A stretch of 64,000 nucleotides of DNA from positions 64,951,040 through 65,015,039 of the forward strand of contig OX578138.1 in the NCBI GenBank assembly GCA_951213105.1, written 5' to 3'. The notes under the pieces are model-generated. The model searched no databases, was not told the origin of the DNA, and saw nothing but the letters and a program-made list of their open reading frames with translations. Below are positions 46,076 through 56,519 of the stretch, piece by piece. This stretch comes from Amaurobius ferox (Eukaryota; Arthropoda; Arachnida; Araneae; Amaurobiidae). Position 1 is the stretch's first letter. The number at the start of each line of letters is the position of its first letter. A program made the position numbers and the translations under genes.

Positions 46076-46352
46076 ATGAGACGGAAAAAATTGACATGCT
46101 TAATGTTCACATTTGTGACTTTAAACGTCCAGGGGACGGTAAACGAACCCCTTACACTCCCCTATGGGCGCCCATGGCAGTCCTCTACGAGCTCCCATTG
46201 CATGAGCTCCCTGCTTAATGCTATTGCCCTCAGGACAGAACCTAACGGAGCCGAAGTTTCAATTTCCTCGGGGGTAGTAAACAGTCTTTCCAGACCCTCC
46301 AAAAGTATCTATGATACAAGAGGTTGAAACATTGCACACTTGCCATGGGATT

Positions 46353-46389
46353 GGGCGCGACAGCCCAGTGGTTAGCGCGCAGGAATTGC
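46353..46389 (+). mobile_element. SINE head fragment (37 bp)
   Basis: GGGCGCGACAGCCCAGTGG followed by TTAGCGCGCAGGAATTGC and then array sequence. It shares the GCGACAG variant with the full SINE at 47061 and sits at the same place in a paralogous unit, after CACACTTGCCATGG. It is a remnant of the same ancestral insertion. Confidence 0.75.
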
Positions 46390-46987
46390 TATGGGAGCTC
46401 ATGGCAAGAACGCGCATAGAACTAATTCCAGGGGTGACAAACTCAAGGATGAGGCGTCCCATATTGACTTGCTTGTAATTTACATTTATATCTTTAAATG
46501 TACACGGTATGCTAAGTTCCATATCAAGCGTTCTCTTATGAGCGCACATAGCAAGGACACCCGTAGAACTAATTTCATCGGCGATAAACTCAAGGATGAG
46601 GCGTTCAATATCGACTAGATTGAGACTTACATGTCTAACCTTGAACGTCTATGGAAAGGCAAGTGTCATCCTTTCCCTTCACTATGGGCGCCCATGTAAC
46701 ATTTTCCAAAAGGGAACTCAAGGATGAAGCGTTCAATATCGCAAGCCTACATTTGTAACCTTGCAACCTACATTTGTAACCTTGAATATCCAGTTCAGCT
46801 TAAGTGATTCCTTGCAGTCCTCTATGGGCTCCCAGCGCATGAGATCCCAGCTTATATATTATTGCCCTCAGGGCAGAACCTAACGGAGCCAAAGTTTCGA
46901 TTTCCTCAGGGGTAGTAAACAGTCTTTCCAGACCCTCCAAAAGACTGTGTGACATAAAAAGCTAAAAAATTGCACACTTGCCACGGA

Positions 46988-47046
46988 CCCGGTCGTCCAA
47001 TTTGTTGCTCTAAGTCCTCTGGACGAGCCGGACGGCCTGGGGCTTT
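46988..47046 (+). mobile_element. Tail-only mini retroposon m7
   Basis: A 59-bp insert: CCCGGTCGTCC 5' arm, GGACGGCCTGGGG 3' arm, then CTTTC. Perfect 15-bp TSD CACACTTGCCACGGA (46973-46987, 47047-47061). A full SINE follows at the same target. Confidence 0.9.
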
Positions 47047-47060
47047 CACACTTGCCACGG

Positions 47061-47350
47061 AGTGGGGCACGACAGCTCAGTGGTTAGCGAGCGGGAATTG
47101 ATTGCACTCAGTAGGCCCGGGTTCGATTCCTGCCACTGCCAAGACTGCTGCCGTGTTCACGTGGAGTACGATCACGTTAAGCATGTGAGTCTGTAAATCC
47201 TTCCGAGAGGTTGGTGATAGGGGGAGGAGGGTACGGTCCCTGTGGATGCCTCCTTCTGGGTTCCGGATTAAATTCGGTGGCACTGCTCGGTCGTCCAAAC
47301 AGATACCTTACATCTTTCTGGTAGATCGGACAGTCTGGGTCTCAACAACA
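47061..47350 (+). mobile_element. tRNA-derived SINE
   Basis: Head GGGGCACGACAGCTCAGTGG, B box GGTTCGATTCC, body, tail module (GGACAGTCTGGG arm) and CAACAACA. TSD ACACTTGCCACGG at 47048-47060 and 47351-47363. The downstream TSD copy runs into the palindromic node CGGGCGCCCA. Confidence 0.9.
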
Positions 47351-48550
47351 ACACTTGCCACGGGCGCCCAAAGAGATGTTGAACGTCACGAATATCAAAC
47401 TAATGAATACTTACTGTACGTCTCGTCCGTGAGATTGTCCCCGCTGGAAAAAGTTCTATTGACTTCCTTACCATGGGCGCACATAGGGGAGCATAAGGAA
47501 GCACTTGCCTTCCCGTGAACATCAAGGTCCCAAATGTTGGTGTCAAGCTAGTATATATCGTGCGTCTCATCCTTGTTATGCTCTTGGAAGAAACTCTATG
47601 GACGTCCTTGCCATGGGTGCCCATACAAATTTTAAAAGTCACAAACGTAGGCATCAAGGTAATCGATATTGTACATTTCGTTTTTGAGTTCATCCCGTTT
47701 TAATAAGTTCTATGGTTACCTTTGCTATGGGCGCTCATAGCAAGAGCACCCATATAACTTTACAGGCGGAAAACTGAAGGGTGAGACATACATCGCCTTG
47801 TTTGATATCTACATCTGTGAACTTGAACGTTGACGGGATAGCAAGTTTCCCCTCAAGACCCCCTATGGGCGCCCATACCAAGAGCGTTTATAGAATTTAT
47901 TCCAGCGGGGGCCACATTCAAGGGCGACAATATCGATTAGTTTGACACCTTGTGGGCAACACCTTATTATCAGCATCTCGTATGGGCGCCCATGGCAAAG
48001 GCGTCAATAGAAATTTTTCAAGGAGGGTATACTGAAAGATAAGTAGTACAATGCATACTAATTTGCTACCTACATTTGTGACCTTGAACGTTCACAGTAG
48101 GGCAAGTGACCCCTTGCGCTCCCCTACGGGCTCCCATGGTGAGAGCGCCAATAGAACTTTTACCAGCAGGATAAACATAAGGATGTGAAGTACAGTATTG
48201 ATTATATTGACATGCAGTATTGATATCTATATTCGAGTATTGTTAATATTATTGTATAAATATTGATAAATGTTATTGTCCCCTATGGGCGCCCATAGGA
48301 GAGCGTGAGGGGGAACTTACCATCTCGTGGATGTTCAAAGGCAGGTATCAAGCTAGTCGATATTGTACGTCTCATCCTTCAGTTTACCCCCTGAAAAAGT
48401 TCTATAGGTGCTCTTGCCATGGGCGCCCATAGGGGCACTTGTCCGCCCGTGGACGTTCAAGGTCTCAAATGTAGGTATCAAGATACTAGATATATTTACC
48501 TTTCATCCTTGAATTTGGACATTCCAGGAAAAGTTTTATGAACGCCCTTG

Positions 48551-49075
48551 AATCCCACTCCTTTTGAACAAGGCGGACACCCTCCTGCAATTACAACACT
48601 ATATTTTGACATTATTTCTCTCATCCGAGTTCTAATCACGTTAATTACAAAATGTTCTACCTAATTCCATTTTTTTACAGGATGCATATGCATATAGAAT
48701 TTCATGGCTGTACGTACTCTCTTTCTTAAATTATCTAATTTCAAATTATTCGTGTTTTAATTAACTGTTTCTAATTTCCTACAGAATGGTAGAATATTTT
48801 GAAATCAATGTGATTAAAACACAGATTATTCAAAATTAGAGATTTTACAAAAGAGAGAGAGAGAGAGAGAGAGAGTACGTATAAGCTATACGTACTCTCT
48901 GTATAGCCATGAAATTCTATATGTAGATGCATTCTGAAAAAAAAAATCAGAATTAGGTATAACATTTTATAATTAACGTGATTAGAGCACGAATAAGAGA
49001 GAGGGTGTGTGTGTGTGTCAAAAATATAGTGCGCTCAAAATATAGTGTTGTAACTGCAGAAAGGGGTCAACCTTG
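48551..49075. repeat. Central inverted repeat of the foldback element
   Basis: Two arms are reverse complements about 48780. Shared words are CTAATCACGTTAATTA, ATAGAATTTCATGGCT and GTACGTACTCTCT. Each arm begins with the array boundary block (CAATTACAACACTATATTTT), which is also present in the outer terminal repeats. A GA microsatellite lies at 48849-48876. Confidence 0.8.
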
Positions 49076-50880
49076 TTTCGAAAGAGTAGGATTCAAGGGC
49101 GAATATAAAACTTTTTCCCGGGATGGCCAAACTCAAGAATGAAACATAATAATGTACTAGCTTGATATCTGCATTTGCGACCTTGACCGTCCACGGGAGA
49201 GCAAGTGCCCCTCCCGCTCCTCTATGGGCGCCCATGGCAAGGGCACACATAGAATTTTTTTAAAGGGGAAAACTCAAACTCAAGGATGAGACTTTTAATA
49301 TCGACTAGCTTGATACTTACTTTGGGACCTTGAACGTCCAAGGGAGAGCAAGCGCCTCCTTGCTCTCCCCTATGGGCGCCCATGGCAAATGTGACCATAG
49401 AACTTATTAAAGCTGGGGCAAACTCAAGGACAAGACGTACAATATCGATTAGCTTGATACCGACATTTGCGGCTTTCAAAATTTTTATGGGCTCCCATGG
49501 CGAGGGTGTCCATAGCGCTTTTTCTAAGAAGAGCGTACTCAAAGATGAGACGTACAATATCTACTAGTTTGACAACTACATTTGTGACCTTGAATGTTTA
49601 CGGGAAGACAAGTGCTCCCTTACATCTGTGGACGTCCCCTTATGTCTGGATGCTCCCTTACGTCTATGGACGCCCATGGCAAGGACGTCAATAGAACTTT
49701 TTCCAGCGGGGACAATCTCAAGGACGAGACTTACAGTATTCATTAGTTTGATATTCGCGACTTTCAACATCCCCTATGGGCGCCCATAGCAAGTGTGCAA
49801 TGTTTCAATATGTGACAGAGACATTTGGAGGGTCTGGAAAGACTGTTTACCGACCATGAGGAAATCGAAATTTGGCTCCGTTAGGTTCTGTCCTGAGGGC
49901 AATAGTATAAGCAGGGAGCCCATAGAGCACGGCAAGGGAGCACTTAATCCCAACAGGATATTCAAGGTTACAAATGTAGGTTACCAGCTAGTCGATATTG
50001 AATGCGTCGTCCTTGAGTTCCCTCCTGGAAAATGTTACATGGGCGCCCATAGTGAAAAGAAAGGATGACACTTGCCGTCCCATAGACGTTCAAGGTTAGA
50101 CATGCAAGTCTCAATTTAGTCGATGGTGGAACGCCTCATCCTTGAGTTTGTCGCCGATAGAATTAGTTCTATGCGTGTCCTTGCCATGGGCGCCCATAAG
50201 GGAAAGCAATGAGAAACTTGCCCTACTGTGTACGCTTAAGGTTACAAATGTAGATTACAAGCAAGTCGATATGAAACGCCTCATCCTTGAAATTGTCATC
50301 GATGGAATTAATTCTACGAGTGTCCTTGCTATGGGCGCCCATAAGGGAATGCAAGGGAAAACTTGCCCTACTGTGGACGTTTAATGTTGCAAATGTAGTC
50401 TTCAAGCTAGTAGATATTGAATTCCTCATCCTTGATTTTGCCCTATTGCAAAATGTTACATGGGCGCCCATAGTGGAGGGCAAGTAGGACACTTGCCCTC
50501 TCATAGATGACTCATTATACTTGTTAGCTAATCGATGTTGAACGCCTCAACCTTCAGTTTGTCACCATGAAAAAAAGCTCTATGGGCGCCCATAGGAGAG
50601 GGCAAGGGGTGCACTTGTTCTTCCCTAGGACATTTAAGATCACAAATGTAGATTTCAAGTTAGTCAATATTGTAGGTATAATCATATAGTTTGCACCCCT
50701 AGAAAAATTATATTTGCGCTTTGCCATGGGCGTCCATAGGGGAGCGCAAGGGGGCATTTACCCTCCCTTGGAAATTTAAAGGTCACAAATGCAAACATCA
50801 AGCTAGTCAATTTTTTACGTTTCATACTTTAGTTTGACCACCGCAGGAAAAAGTATTTTTAGCATTCTTTAATCCTACTT
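49076..50880. repeat. Palindrome-linked repeat array 2
   Basis: Forward units at 49076-49780, then a reversed satellite-like block (49795-49930) and reverse units to 50880. Exact GGGCGCCCA nodes include those near 49225, 49374, 49778, 50041, 50188, 50333, 50462 and 50584. Apparent open frames here follow from the repeat and carry no protein signature. Confidence 0.8.
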
Positions 50881-51342
50881 CTTTCAATCAAGGTCGACTC
50901 CGTCCTGCAATTACCACACTATGTTTTCGATAGTACAATATTTTTGACATATATATTTTTTGATATATATATTTCTCACATTATATATATATATATATAT
51001 TATAAATATTTTTTACATTAATATTTGACGTTATAAATATTTCTGACATATATATAGATATATATATATATATGGCTATATATATGTGTGTGTGTATTTT
51101 CAATATCAAAATCACGTGCAAACTAATTGAACTGTACATTTCCTCATGAAGAAAACAAAGAACTCTATTCATGCACCGCGGCCACATATCTACTGGCGTC
51201 ACACAAAAAGACAAAAAGAAAAAAGAAACAATCGGAAGAGCTGAGTTTGCTAGTCTGCTGAAATTCGCGCCTGACGTATTTATCACGTGATAATCTGGCG
51301 GGAGTGACTTTGCAGGATCTAAGCGCTCGTATAACTGAGCGG
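50881..51342 (-). repeat. Right inverted terminal repeat of the foldback element
   Basis: Complement of the left terminal repeat, with expanded TA/TG microsatellites at 50979-51090. Confidence 0.75.
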
Positions 51343-51829
51343 CTGTGGTTAGGCTGCCTGCAGGTGCGGTCGCGGATAGAGTTCTAGTAGGAAACCTGCA
51401 AGTAAGCTTCCGTCAAATTAGTCGGACGGTTGTCTTCCGGTGGAAAGTAGCGTTATATTCCGTTTAGGTCGATATTATGCTGACTGCAATATACACTTAT
51501 AAGAAATTTTTATATATTTTTAAATTCAAACCCTGTTTTATAGCTATGTTGTGTAATATATGTTTGACTGTAGCTGTAATATAAGAATAAATACTTTAAA
51601 AGTCATTGGACATATTATTCCAGCTAACATATAAGAATGAAAATAATTTCAATAAAATCAAAGTCCCCAATTCCCTCCTCCTATATATATATAGGAGGAA
51701 AAAATTCTATTTTTCAAGATCTATTTTAATGTTATATATGCATTGGTGAGATCTAAAAATAGTATATTAATTTTTTAGAGTAGTTTATTTTTAAATATTT
51801 TCTTTCTTGATAAAGAAAAGTTATAAAAT
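51343..51829. other. Unassigned DNA
   Basis: No gene. A 60-base stretch near 51545-51605 (GTTTGACTGTAGCTGTAATA) is the reverse complement of about 62200-62260. Confidence 0.45.
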
Positions 51830-52490
51830 AATTATTTTTTATCTATAATAGGATTTTTTTAATGATAAATTTAAAACATTACACAAAAGGAATAGCAGGA
51901 AAAAATAATTTAAAATTCTTAAAACGTAAATTATTAAATATAATAAATAAGAGTAAATTATTAAATTATAAGAACAAATTTAAAAATGCTTTTGAAAAAT
52001 ATATTATTAAATATTATATTAGAATTTGTTTTAAATACTTACAGATGGGAAACCTTTTTGCCACTTATAAAAAAAATAAAATTTATAACAAAAAGAAACA
52101 ATAATTTACTCCGTTTATTATATACATAAAAAAAAATTACATATTAATAATATACATTATTCAATAATTAAAAAAATGAAAAGCCAGTTTATAATTAAAT
52201 CTTTTTTAAGAAAATATTATTATATATAATATTGAAAATTATTAAAAAAAAATAGCTGCTTGTATGTGAATGGTTGAATATTATGAAATGGAAGAAACAA
52301 TTTGCTGAAAGATAAGTTAAGTATAAATTTAGTGCTATTAAATCATATTCCTTTACTAGAAGTACTTGCGTAAATATTTTATATTTTTCCTTCACAACGT
52401 TACCAGCGTTTTTTTGAGGAGTAAAAATGTCACTTGCACCTTTCTATTATTCTTTTTCTTCAAAATAACGCACATACATGCAGGCCCGTG
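51830..52490 (+). repeat. Dispersed AT-rich repeat, copy 1
   Basis: Colinear with 62390-63240. Shared words are TTTTTATCTATAATA, ACACAAAAGGAATAGCA, GGGAAACCTTT and ATTCTTTTTCTTCAAAATAA. Lysine-rich open frame at 51862-52104 arises from A-richness and is not supported as a gene. Possibly the end of a hAT element, since a hAT relic abuts it on the right. Confidence 0.65.
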
Positions 52491-53012
52491 AAAAGCGAAG
52501 CCCCCGTCCCCTCATTTTTGTACCTAATTTTTTCCTGTCCGGGCCGGGTTCCCCAGCATACGGAGTTAGCTTTTGCTTCTGCTTCACTAACTTCCTTGCA
52601 CATACCGTCGAGGAACTCAATGGCCGTCTCGTAATTTTTTGCCAGTGATGAAATGGAGCTAAATCTCAAACACCATCTAGTTGGGTAGAATGGTCACAAG
52701 GAAACTGTGTCATCTGAACCCAATTGAAATGTTTGGAAAATTTTTAATCTCTTTGGAGATCCTCTTATAAACAATATTAACTAGCACACCAACGTTAAGT
52801 AATCACGAATTATTTGTAATTTGCACATACTGTCTTGCACTACCAAATTTAAAGTATGTGCAAAACAATGAATATAAATAGCCCCTGGCTCAATCGACAA
52901 AATCCTTGATTGCAGTCCTGAAAGATGGCCGCTGACATTAGCAGCTCCATCGTAGCATTGGCTACGGCAATTTTTGATATCCAGACCAAAACGAGCTAGA
53001 ACATCTGTTATT
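52491..53012 (-). pseudogene. hAT transposase relic (ZMYM1/DUF4371-like), minus strand
   Basis: The minus strand reads DVLARFGLDIKNCRSQCYDG, then AANVSGHLSGLQSRIL, YIHCFAHTLNLVVQDS, a stop, and on shifted frames PTRWC and LAKNYETAIEFLDGM. QCYDGAANVSG and IHCFAHTLNLVV are typical of the RNase H-like core of the ZMYM1-like hAT group. Both ends and the C-terminal dimerisation domain are missing. Upstream, 53022-53115 holds GGGTGCTGAGCACCCCC-type palindromes. Confidence 0.82.
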
Positions 53013-53125
53013 ACACATATAAAAATTGGTTAATGATAAAATTTTGGAGGGTGCTGAGCACCCCCAAATTTCCCTGGTGGGTGCTGGAGCACCCGAGCAG
53101 TCGGGCCTTATGATTAGGGTCATTG

Positions 53126-53535
53126 TTGATGATTTTTCCTTCTGATTATGACTGAGAAGTCTTAGAACAAGTTTTGCGGTTAAATGGTGCATTCAAAGAT
53201 CGTCAATCATAATTGTTTGCACCGTACCAAATGAAATTCCTATTTTGCTCTCAATATGTCCAATTCTTATTCTACGGTTTTTCTTATTATTTACCACACT
53301 TCCTCAATTTTGAGGGATTTCTGCTGGTACAGGGCCTGCCAGAACATTTGTCACTCTCGACTAATGTTCGGCCGTATTTGAAATGACGATACCACTCTTT
53401 AATCTGCGTAACACCTATAGCTTCATTACCAAAAGCCCTCTTTATCTTTTGAATGTTTTCCAATTGGGTATCATCAAGTTTCTGGGAAAATGTAATGCAG
53501 ATCTTTTGATCAACATGTTTTGCCATTTTCATTCC
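53126..53535 (-). pseudogene. mariner transposase N-terminal relic
   Basis: The minus strand reads KHVDQKICITFSQKLDDTQL, KIKRAFGNEAIGVTQIKEWY and SDKCSGRPCTSRNPS, the helix-turn-helix paired region of mariner transposases. After frameshifts, LTAKLVLRLLSHNQKEK near 53150-53200 corresponds to the AKFVPRLLT.DQK segment just before the catalytic domain. The DD34D catalytic half is absent. It is a dead 5' fragment next to, and probably inserted by, an unrelated hAT relic. Confidence 0.85.
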
Positions 53536-53559
53536 AAACACAAATATGATGAACACACG

Positions 53560-55181
53560 GCACATTTATTATTAACACAACTGCCTGGCAGTGATTGAAT
53601 GGCAGAGCAATCACAGAAAAAATCATATATGCACAGTAGGGTACAAGGTCAAATGATGCATTTGACCTGTTCTTGCCCTGCAAAGGGTTGCCACAGTCAA
53701 AAAAGGTCAGATACTTTATGATCAGATCTCGTATAAAAAAACATTCATGAAACATAGTGGCACTATACACATGTAAAAAGTATAACCAGAATATAATAAC
53801 CTTTATAGGTGATGTGATTTACTATAGACCATCATCTCGAATATGCACCAGCGAGTTCCTTGTCATTCGGAGGTAATGAATAGGGGCATTTCACCTTTGC
53901 TAAAGCTCCGATTTTTGAAGTTATGGAAGATATTGCTCCAGTTTGTAAAAGTACAGAAAATATTGCCCTGGTTCATAAAAATATTAAAATTCCATTCCTG
54001 TTATGTCACATTATTTGAAAACCAGGACTGCTCACTGTGCTTAAGCAGACATTTGACCATATGCTATAAAGAAACTTCTTTGTCCTCTGTTCCTGCTTTA
54101 TTTTTCTTTACTCTCTGCAAGAACATATTTGTGTCCTATGATCCTATTGTGCTTCACACAGAGCTGTTTTGTTGCAACTTGTGATGAATTACATATGTCT
54201 AAGATAGTCAATGAGTCAGCAAAAATGCATGAAAATGTTTTTTCTGAATTTATTTTTAAATATCTGATATTATAATTTTGTGGCTGTGATTTATTAATGT
54301 AATTCTACAATAAACTTCTTATGTGCCATGTAGCTTTGTTTTTTATATCGTTTGAAATTAAATGAAATTGCTAACTTTTGTGTAAATTTGCTTTTTGTTG
54401 GAAATACTTTGGGACTTGACGTTTCAGTTTGTGAAATTTTCCATTTTGAGCCCTGGTAAGAAATTAACTTTTTAAAAATCATATGGTTGTATCATAAAAA
54501 TGCATATCACTACTTTGAAGATAATTTCCAATCAGAATATCAAGTGGGTTTTGGTTATTTCACCTTAGAAGGTGTCTATAAATAATCTAACATTAATACT
54601 TCTCGTGTAATAAAAGATGTTTGTGTAGTCTGTAGTAGAAAATCCAAGCTTCGGATAGCTATGAAATTCGGCACTGGGTTAGCTGGGCTCGTAGTACAAC
54701 ATACCTCAGTGAGATTTTTTATAAATTCAAATTAGTTTCTTAGTTGTTTTATGTTAAAGCATGGTTTTGAGCGATATTTATGCAAATTGATTCTTTAACA
54801 ATAAAAATATTAGTTTCATTCTCGATATTTTCGGAATGAGATTGAAGAATGTCCTTTTCAATCATTCTGAACCTGTAGGACAATTCCTTCATATTTATTT
54901 ATTTTTAAATATATTGAAATATGCATTTTTTAAGTTGTCAGGTTTTTATTTTGTCACATCCAAAAATGGAAGATTAGCATAATTCTATACTTTTTCAAAA
55001 ATATGTTTGTAAATTTTCACATTCAAACAAAAAACATTTTTCTTTAAAATTCCTATATTACTTAATTTTTTGTAAAATTTCAAATACTAAAAAAATTAAA
55101 ATTTTAGATTTCGCTATGAAGTGCGTTTCATTTTTCTCCCATGCCCCTCTGGGTTGGGTGTTACTAAGGGAAAAAGTGGTG
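53560..55181. other. Unassigned AT-rich DNA
   Basis: An open frame at 53843-54184 (113 codons) shows no recognised motif. No repeats were identified up to mini element m8. Confidence 0.4.
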
Positions 55182-55193
55182 CGCTTGCATGGT

Positions 55194-55253
55194 TGAACCC
55201 AAGCCGTCCGACTCATCTGAGGACTTGAGTAATCGAGAGGATGGCCGGGAAAA
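55194..55253 (-). mobile_element. Tail-only mini retroposon m8
   Basis: A 60-bp insert on minus: 5' arm CCCGGCCATCC, 3' arm GGACGGCTTGGG, then TTCA. Perfect 12-bp TSD CGCTTGCATGGT at 55182-55193 and 55254-55265. Confidence 0.9.
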
Positions 55254-55812
55254 CGCTTGCATGGTGGCAAAACAGACAATGTTGAAATTTAGTGGTGTTA
55301 GATTTGTATCCGTATTATTTTAGGACCTGGGCAACATCAAGTAATACTTAGTCTTATATAAGTTGTTTCAAATTTGATTTATTTGCCCATAATTAATATA
55401 AACCATGAGGATGTTTTCTGGCAATGAAAAAATAATTGGTAGAAGAGAATGGAACATATGTAATTTTTATAATATATCTTAATGAAACACTTCCACAAAC
55501 AAAAGTATAACCTACTTCAAATGTTTTATACACAATTAATAAATATTTATTTTTCAGAGCCATACCAGTGTTCCAAGGTGCCCCTCTGGTGGGGTACCTT
55601 AGGACAGTGCTTTCAATGGATAAAAAAATTGTTAACTTTTCTGAGAAATTTTTAGCTATTTTGTGTAACTAACACAACAGACTTTGATTTTAAGCTGAAA
55701 AATTTTTATACAATGCACACGCATTGAACTAAAGGCAAAAAATTTGGGAAAAAAAAATCTTGCATTTTAACATATGAAAAATTTTGAGGCTTCTTGAGCA
55801 ATAAAGGCTTAA

Positions 55813-56515
55813 CCCTTTCGCGACAGTTGGCAAGCCCACGTGTTGGCTGCGAACTTGTATTCAATGACGGATGGCACGCATTCGTGACGGAGAAAACTTT
55901 ACCCTAAACGGCGAGTGGCACATATGCATGTTTTCACATGGAACGTTATAATCTGTCTACTAGATGGCGTTAAATGTCAAAACAACTTCAATGGATTTTG
56001 CAGATAATTGACCTTGGCATAAGGAGGATCCAATGAATTATTTCTCCATTTGGAGCTGTGAAACATGGTTTTATAATATAAACAAATAGAGCACTTCTTG
56101 CAGCATCAACAATTTTATAATTGAGTTTCGGGTCTTGTTTTGATTTCAACTTTATGATTTCGTTGGTGAATCATAGGAATATAAGAGAGTATTTTTTTTT
56201 TGTTTGGGTTTTAGAAGCAGTGAAATCATTCATTTATTTCGGATAAAAGAATGGGAGCAACTAATTTGTATTCAGTAGTAACTAGTATTTTGTATTCAGA
56301 TTTGTATGAAAAATATACATCAAATAGAAAATAAATATTTCTTTTATTCCTGAAAAGAAAAGTAGATTTCTGTGTTGAATAGGTGATTTTTAGGGAATTT
56401 TTTTCAAGAGTTAGGCTTATCGCAAAAAAATTGCTGTCCCCTGGGAACAGTTTGGAAGCAAAGCGCTCGGTCCTTTGGGCCGCAGCAGTTCCAGAATGCC
56501 GCCTTCGCGAAAGGG
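55813..56515. mobile_element. piggyBac-type MITE
   Basis: The termini are TTAA-CCCTTTCGCGACAG (55809) and CCTTCGCGAAAGGG-TTAA (56516-56519). TTAA target duplication and CCC/GGG ends define the piggyBac superfamily. It is 703 bp with no transposase-like frame; the short open frame at 56383-56610 crosses the right end and is not a gene. Confidence 0.9.
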
Positions 56516-56519
56516 TTAA

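Larger units (their letters stand above)
46076..48550. repeat. Palindrome-linked repeat array 1
   Basis: Units read forward as GACAAACTCAAGGATGAG, CAATATCGACTAGCTTGA, TACATTTGTGACCTTGAACG, and then a TATGGGCGCCCATGG-like node. Forward runs (46.1-46.8, 47.74-48.29) alternate with reverse runs (47.37-47.73, 48.29-48.55). A satellite-like block with CAGAACCTAACGGAGCC sits at 46215-46345 and 46845-46980, the latter with retroposon insertions. Confidence 0.8.
45646..51342. mobile_element. 5.7-kb foldback-like element
   Basis: The outer 430-470 bases at each end are imperfect inverted repeats. Shared words include GAGCGCTTA, CCTGCAAAGTCACTCCCG, ACGTCAGGCGCGAATTTC and GTGGTAATTG.AGGAGGGAGT. Inside are about 20 units of 110-165 bp in forward and reverse runs joined at a palindrome TATGGGCGCCCATA, around a central inverted repeat. 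No protein is encoded. The design resembles Foldback or Galileo-type elements, whose arms are tandem repeats, but the unit is not one I recognise. No TSD was identified. Confidence 0.75.

Noticed and set aside
46076..50880. Many 60-110 codon open frames within the palindrome-linked arrays
   Set aside because: They are by-products of a GC-richer repeat, change frame from unit to unit and show no motif.
45646..51342. CRISPR-like array because of regularly spaced palindromes
   Set aside because: Eukaryotic context, spacers are themselves repeated, unit orientation alternates and no cas genes exist.
53843..54184. 113-codon plus-strand frame
   Set aside because: No recognisable motif and no splice or promoter support. 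Length is compatible with chance.
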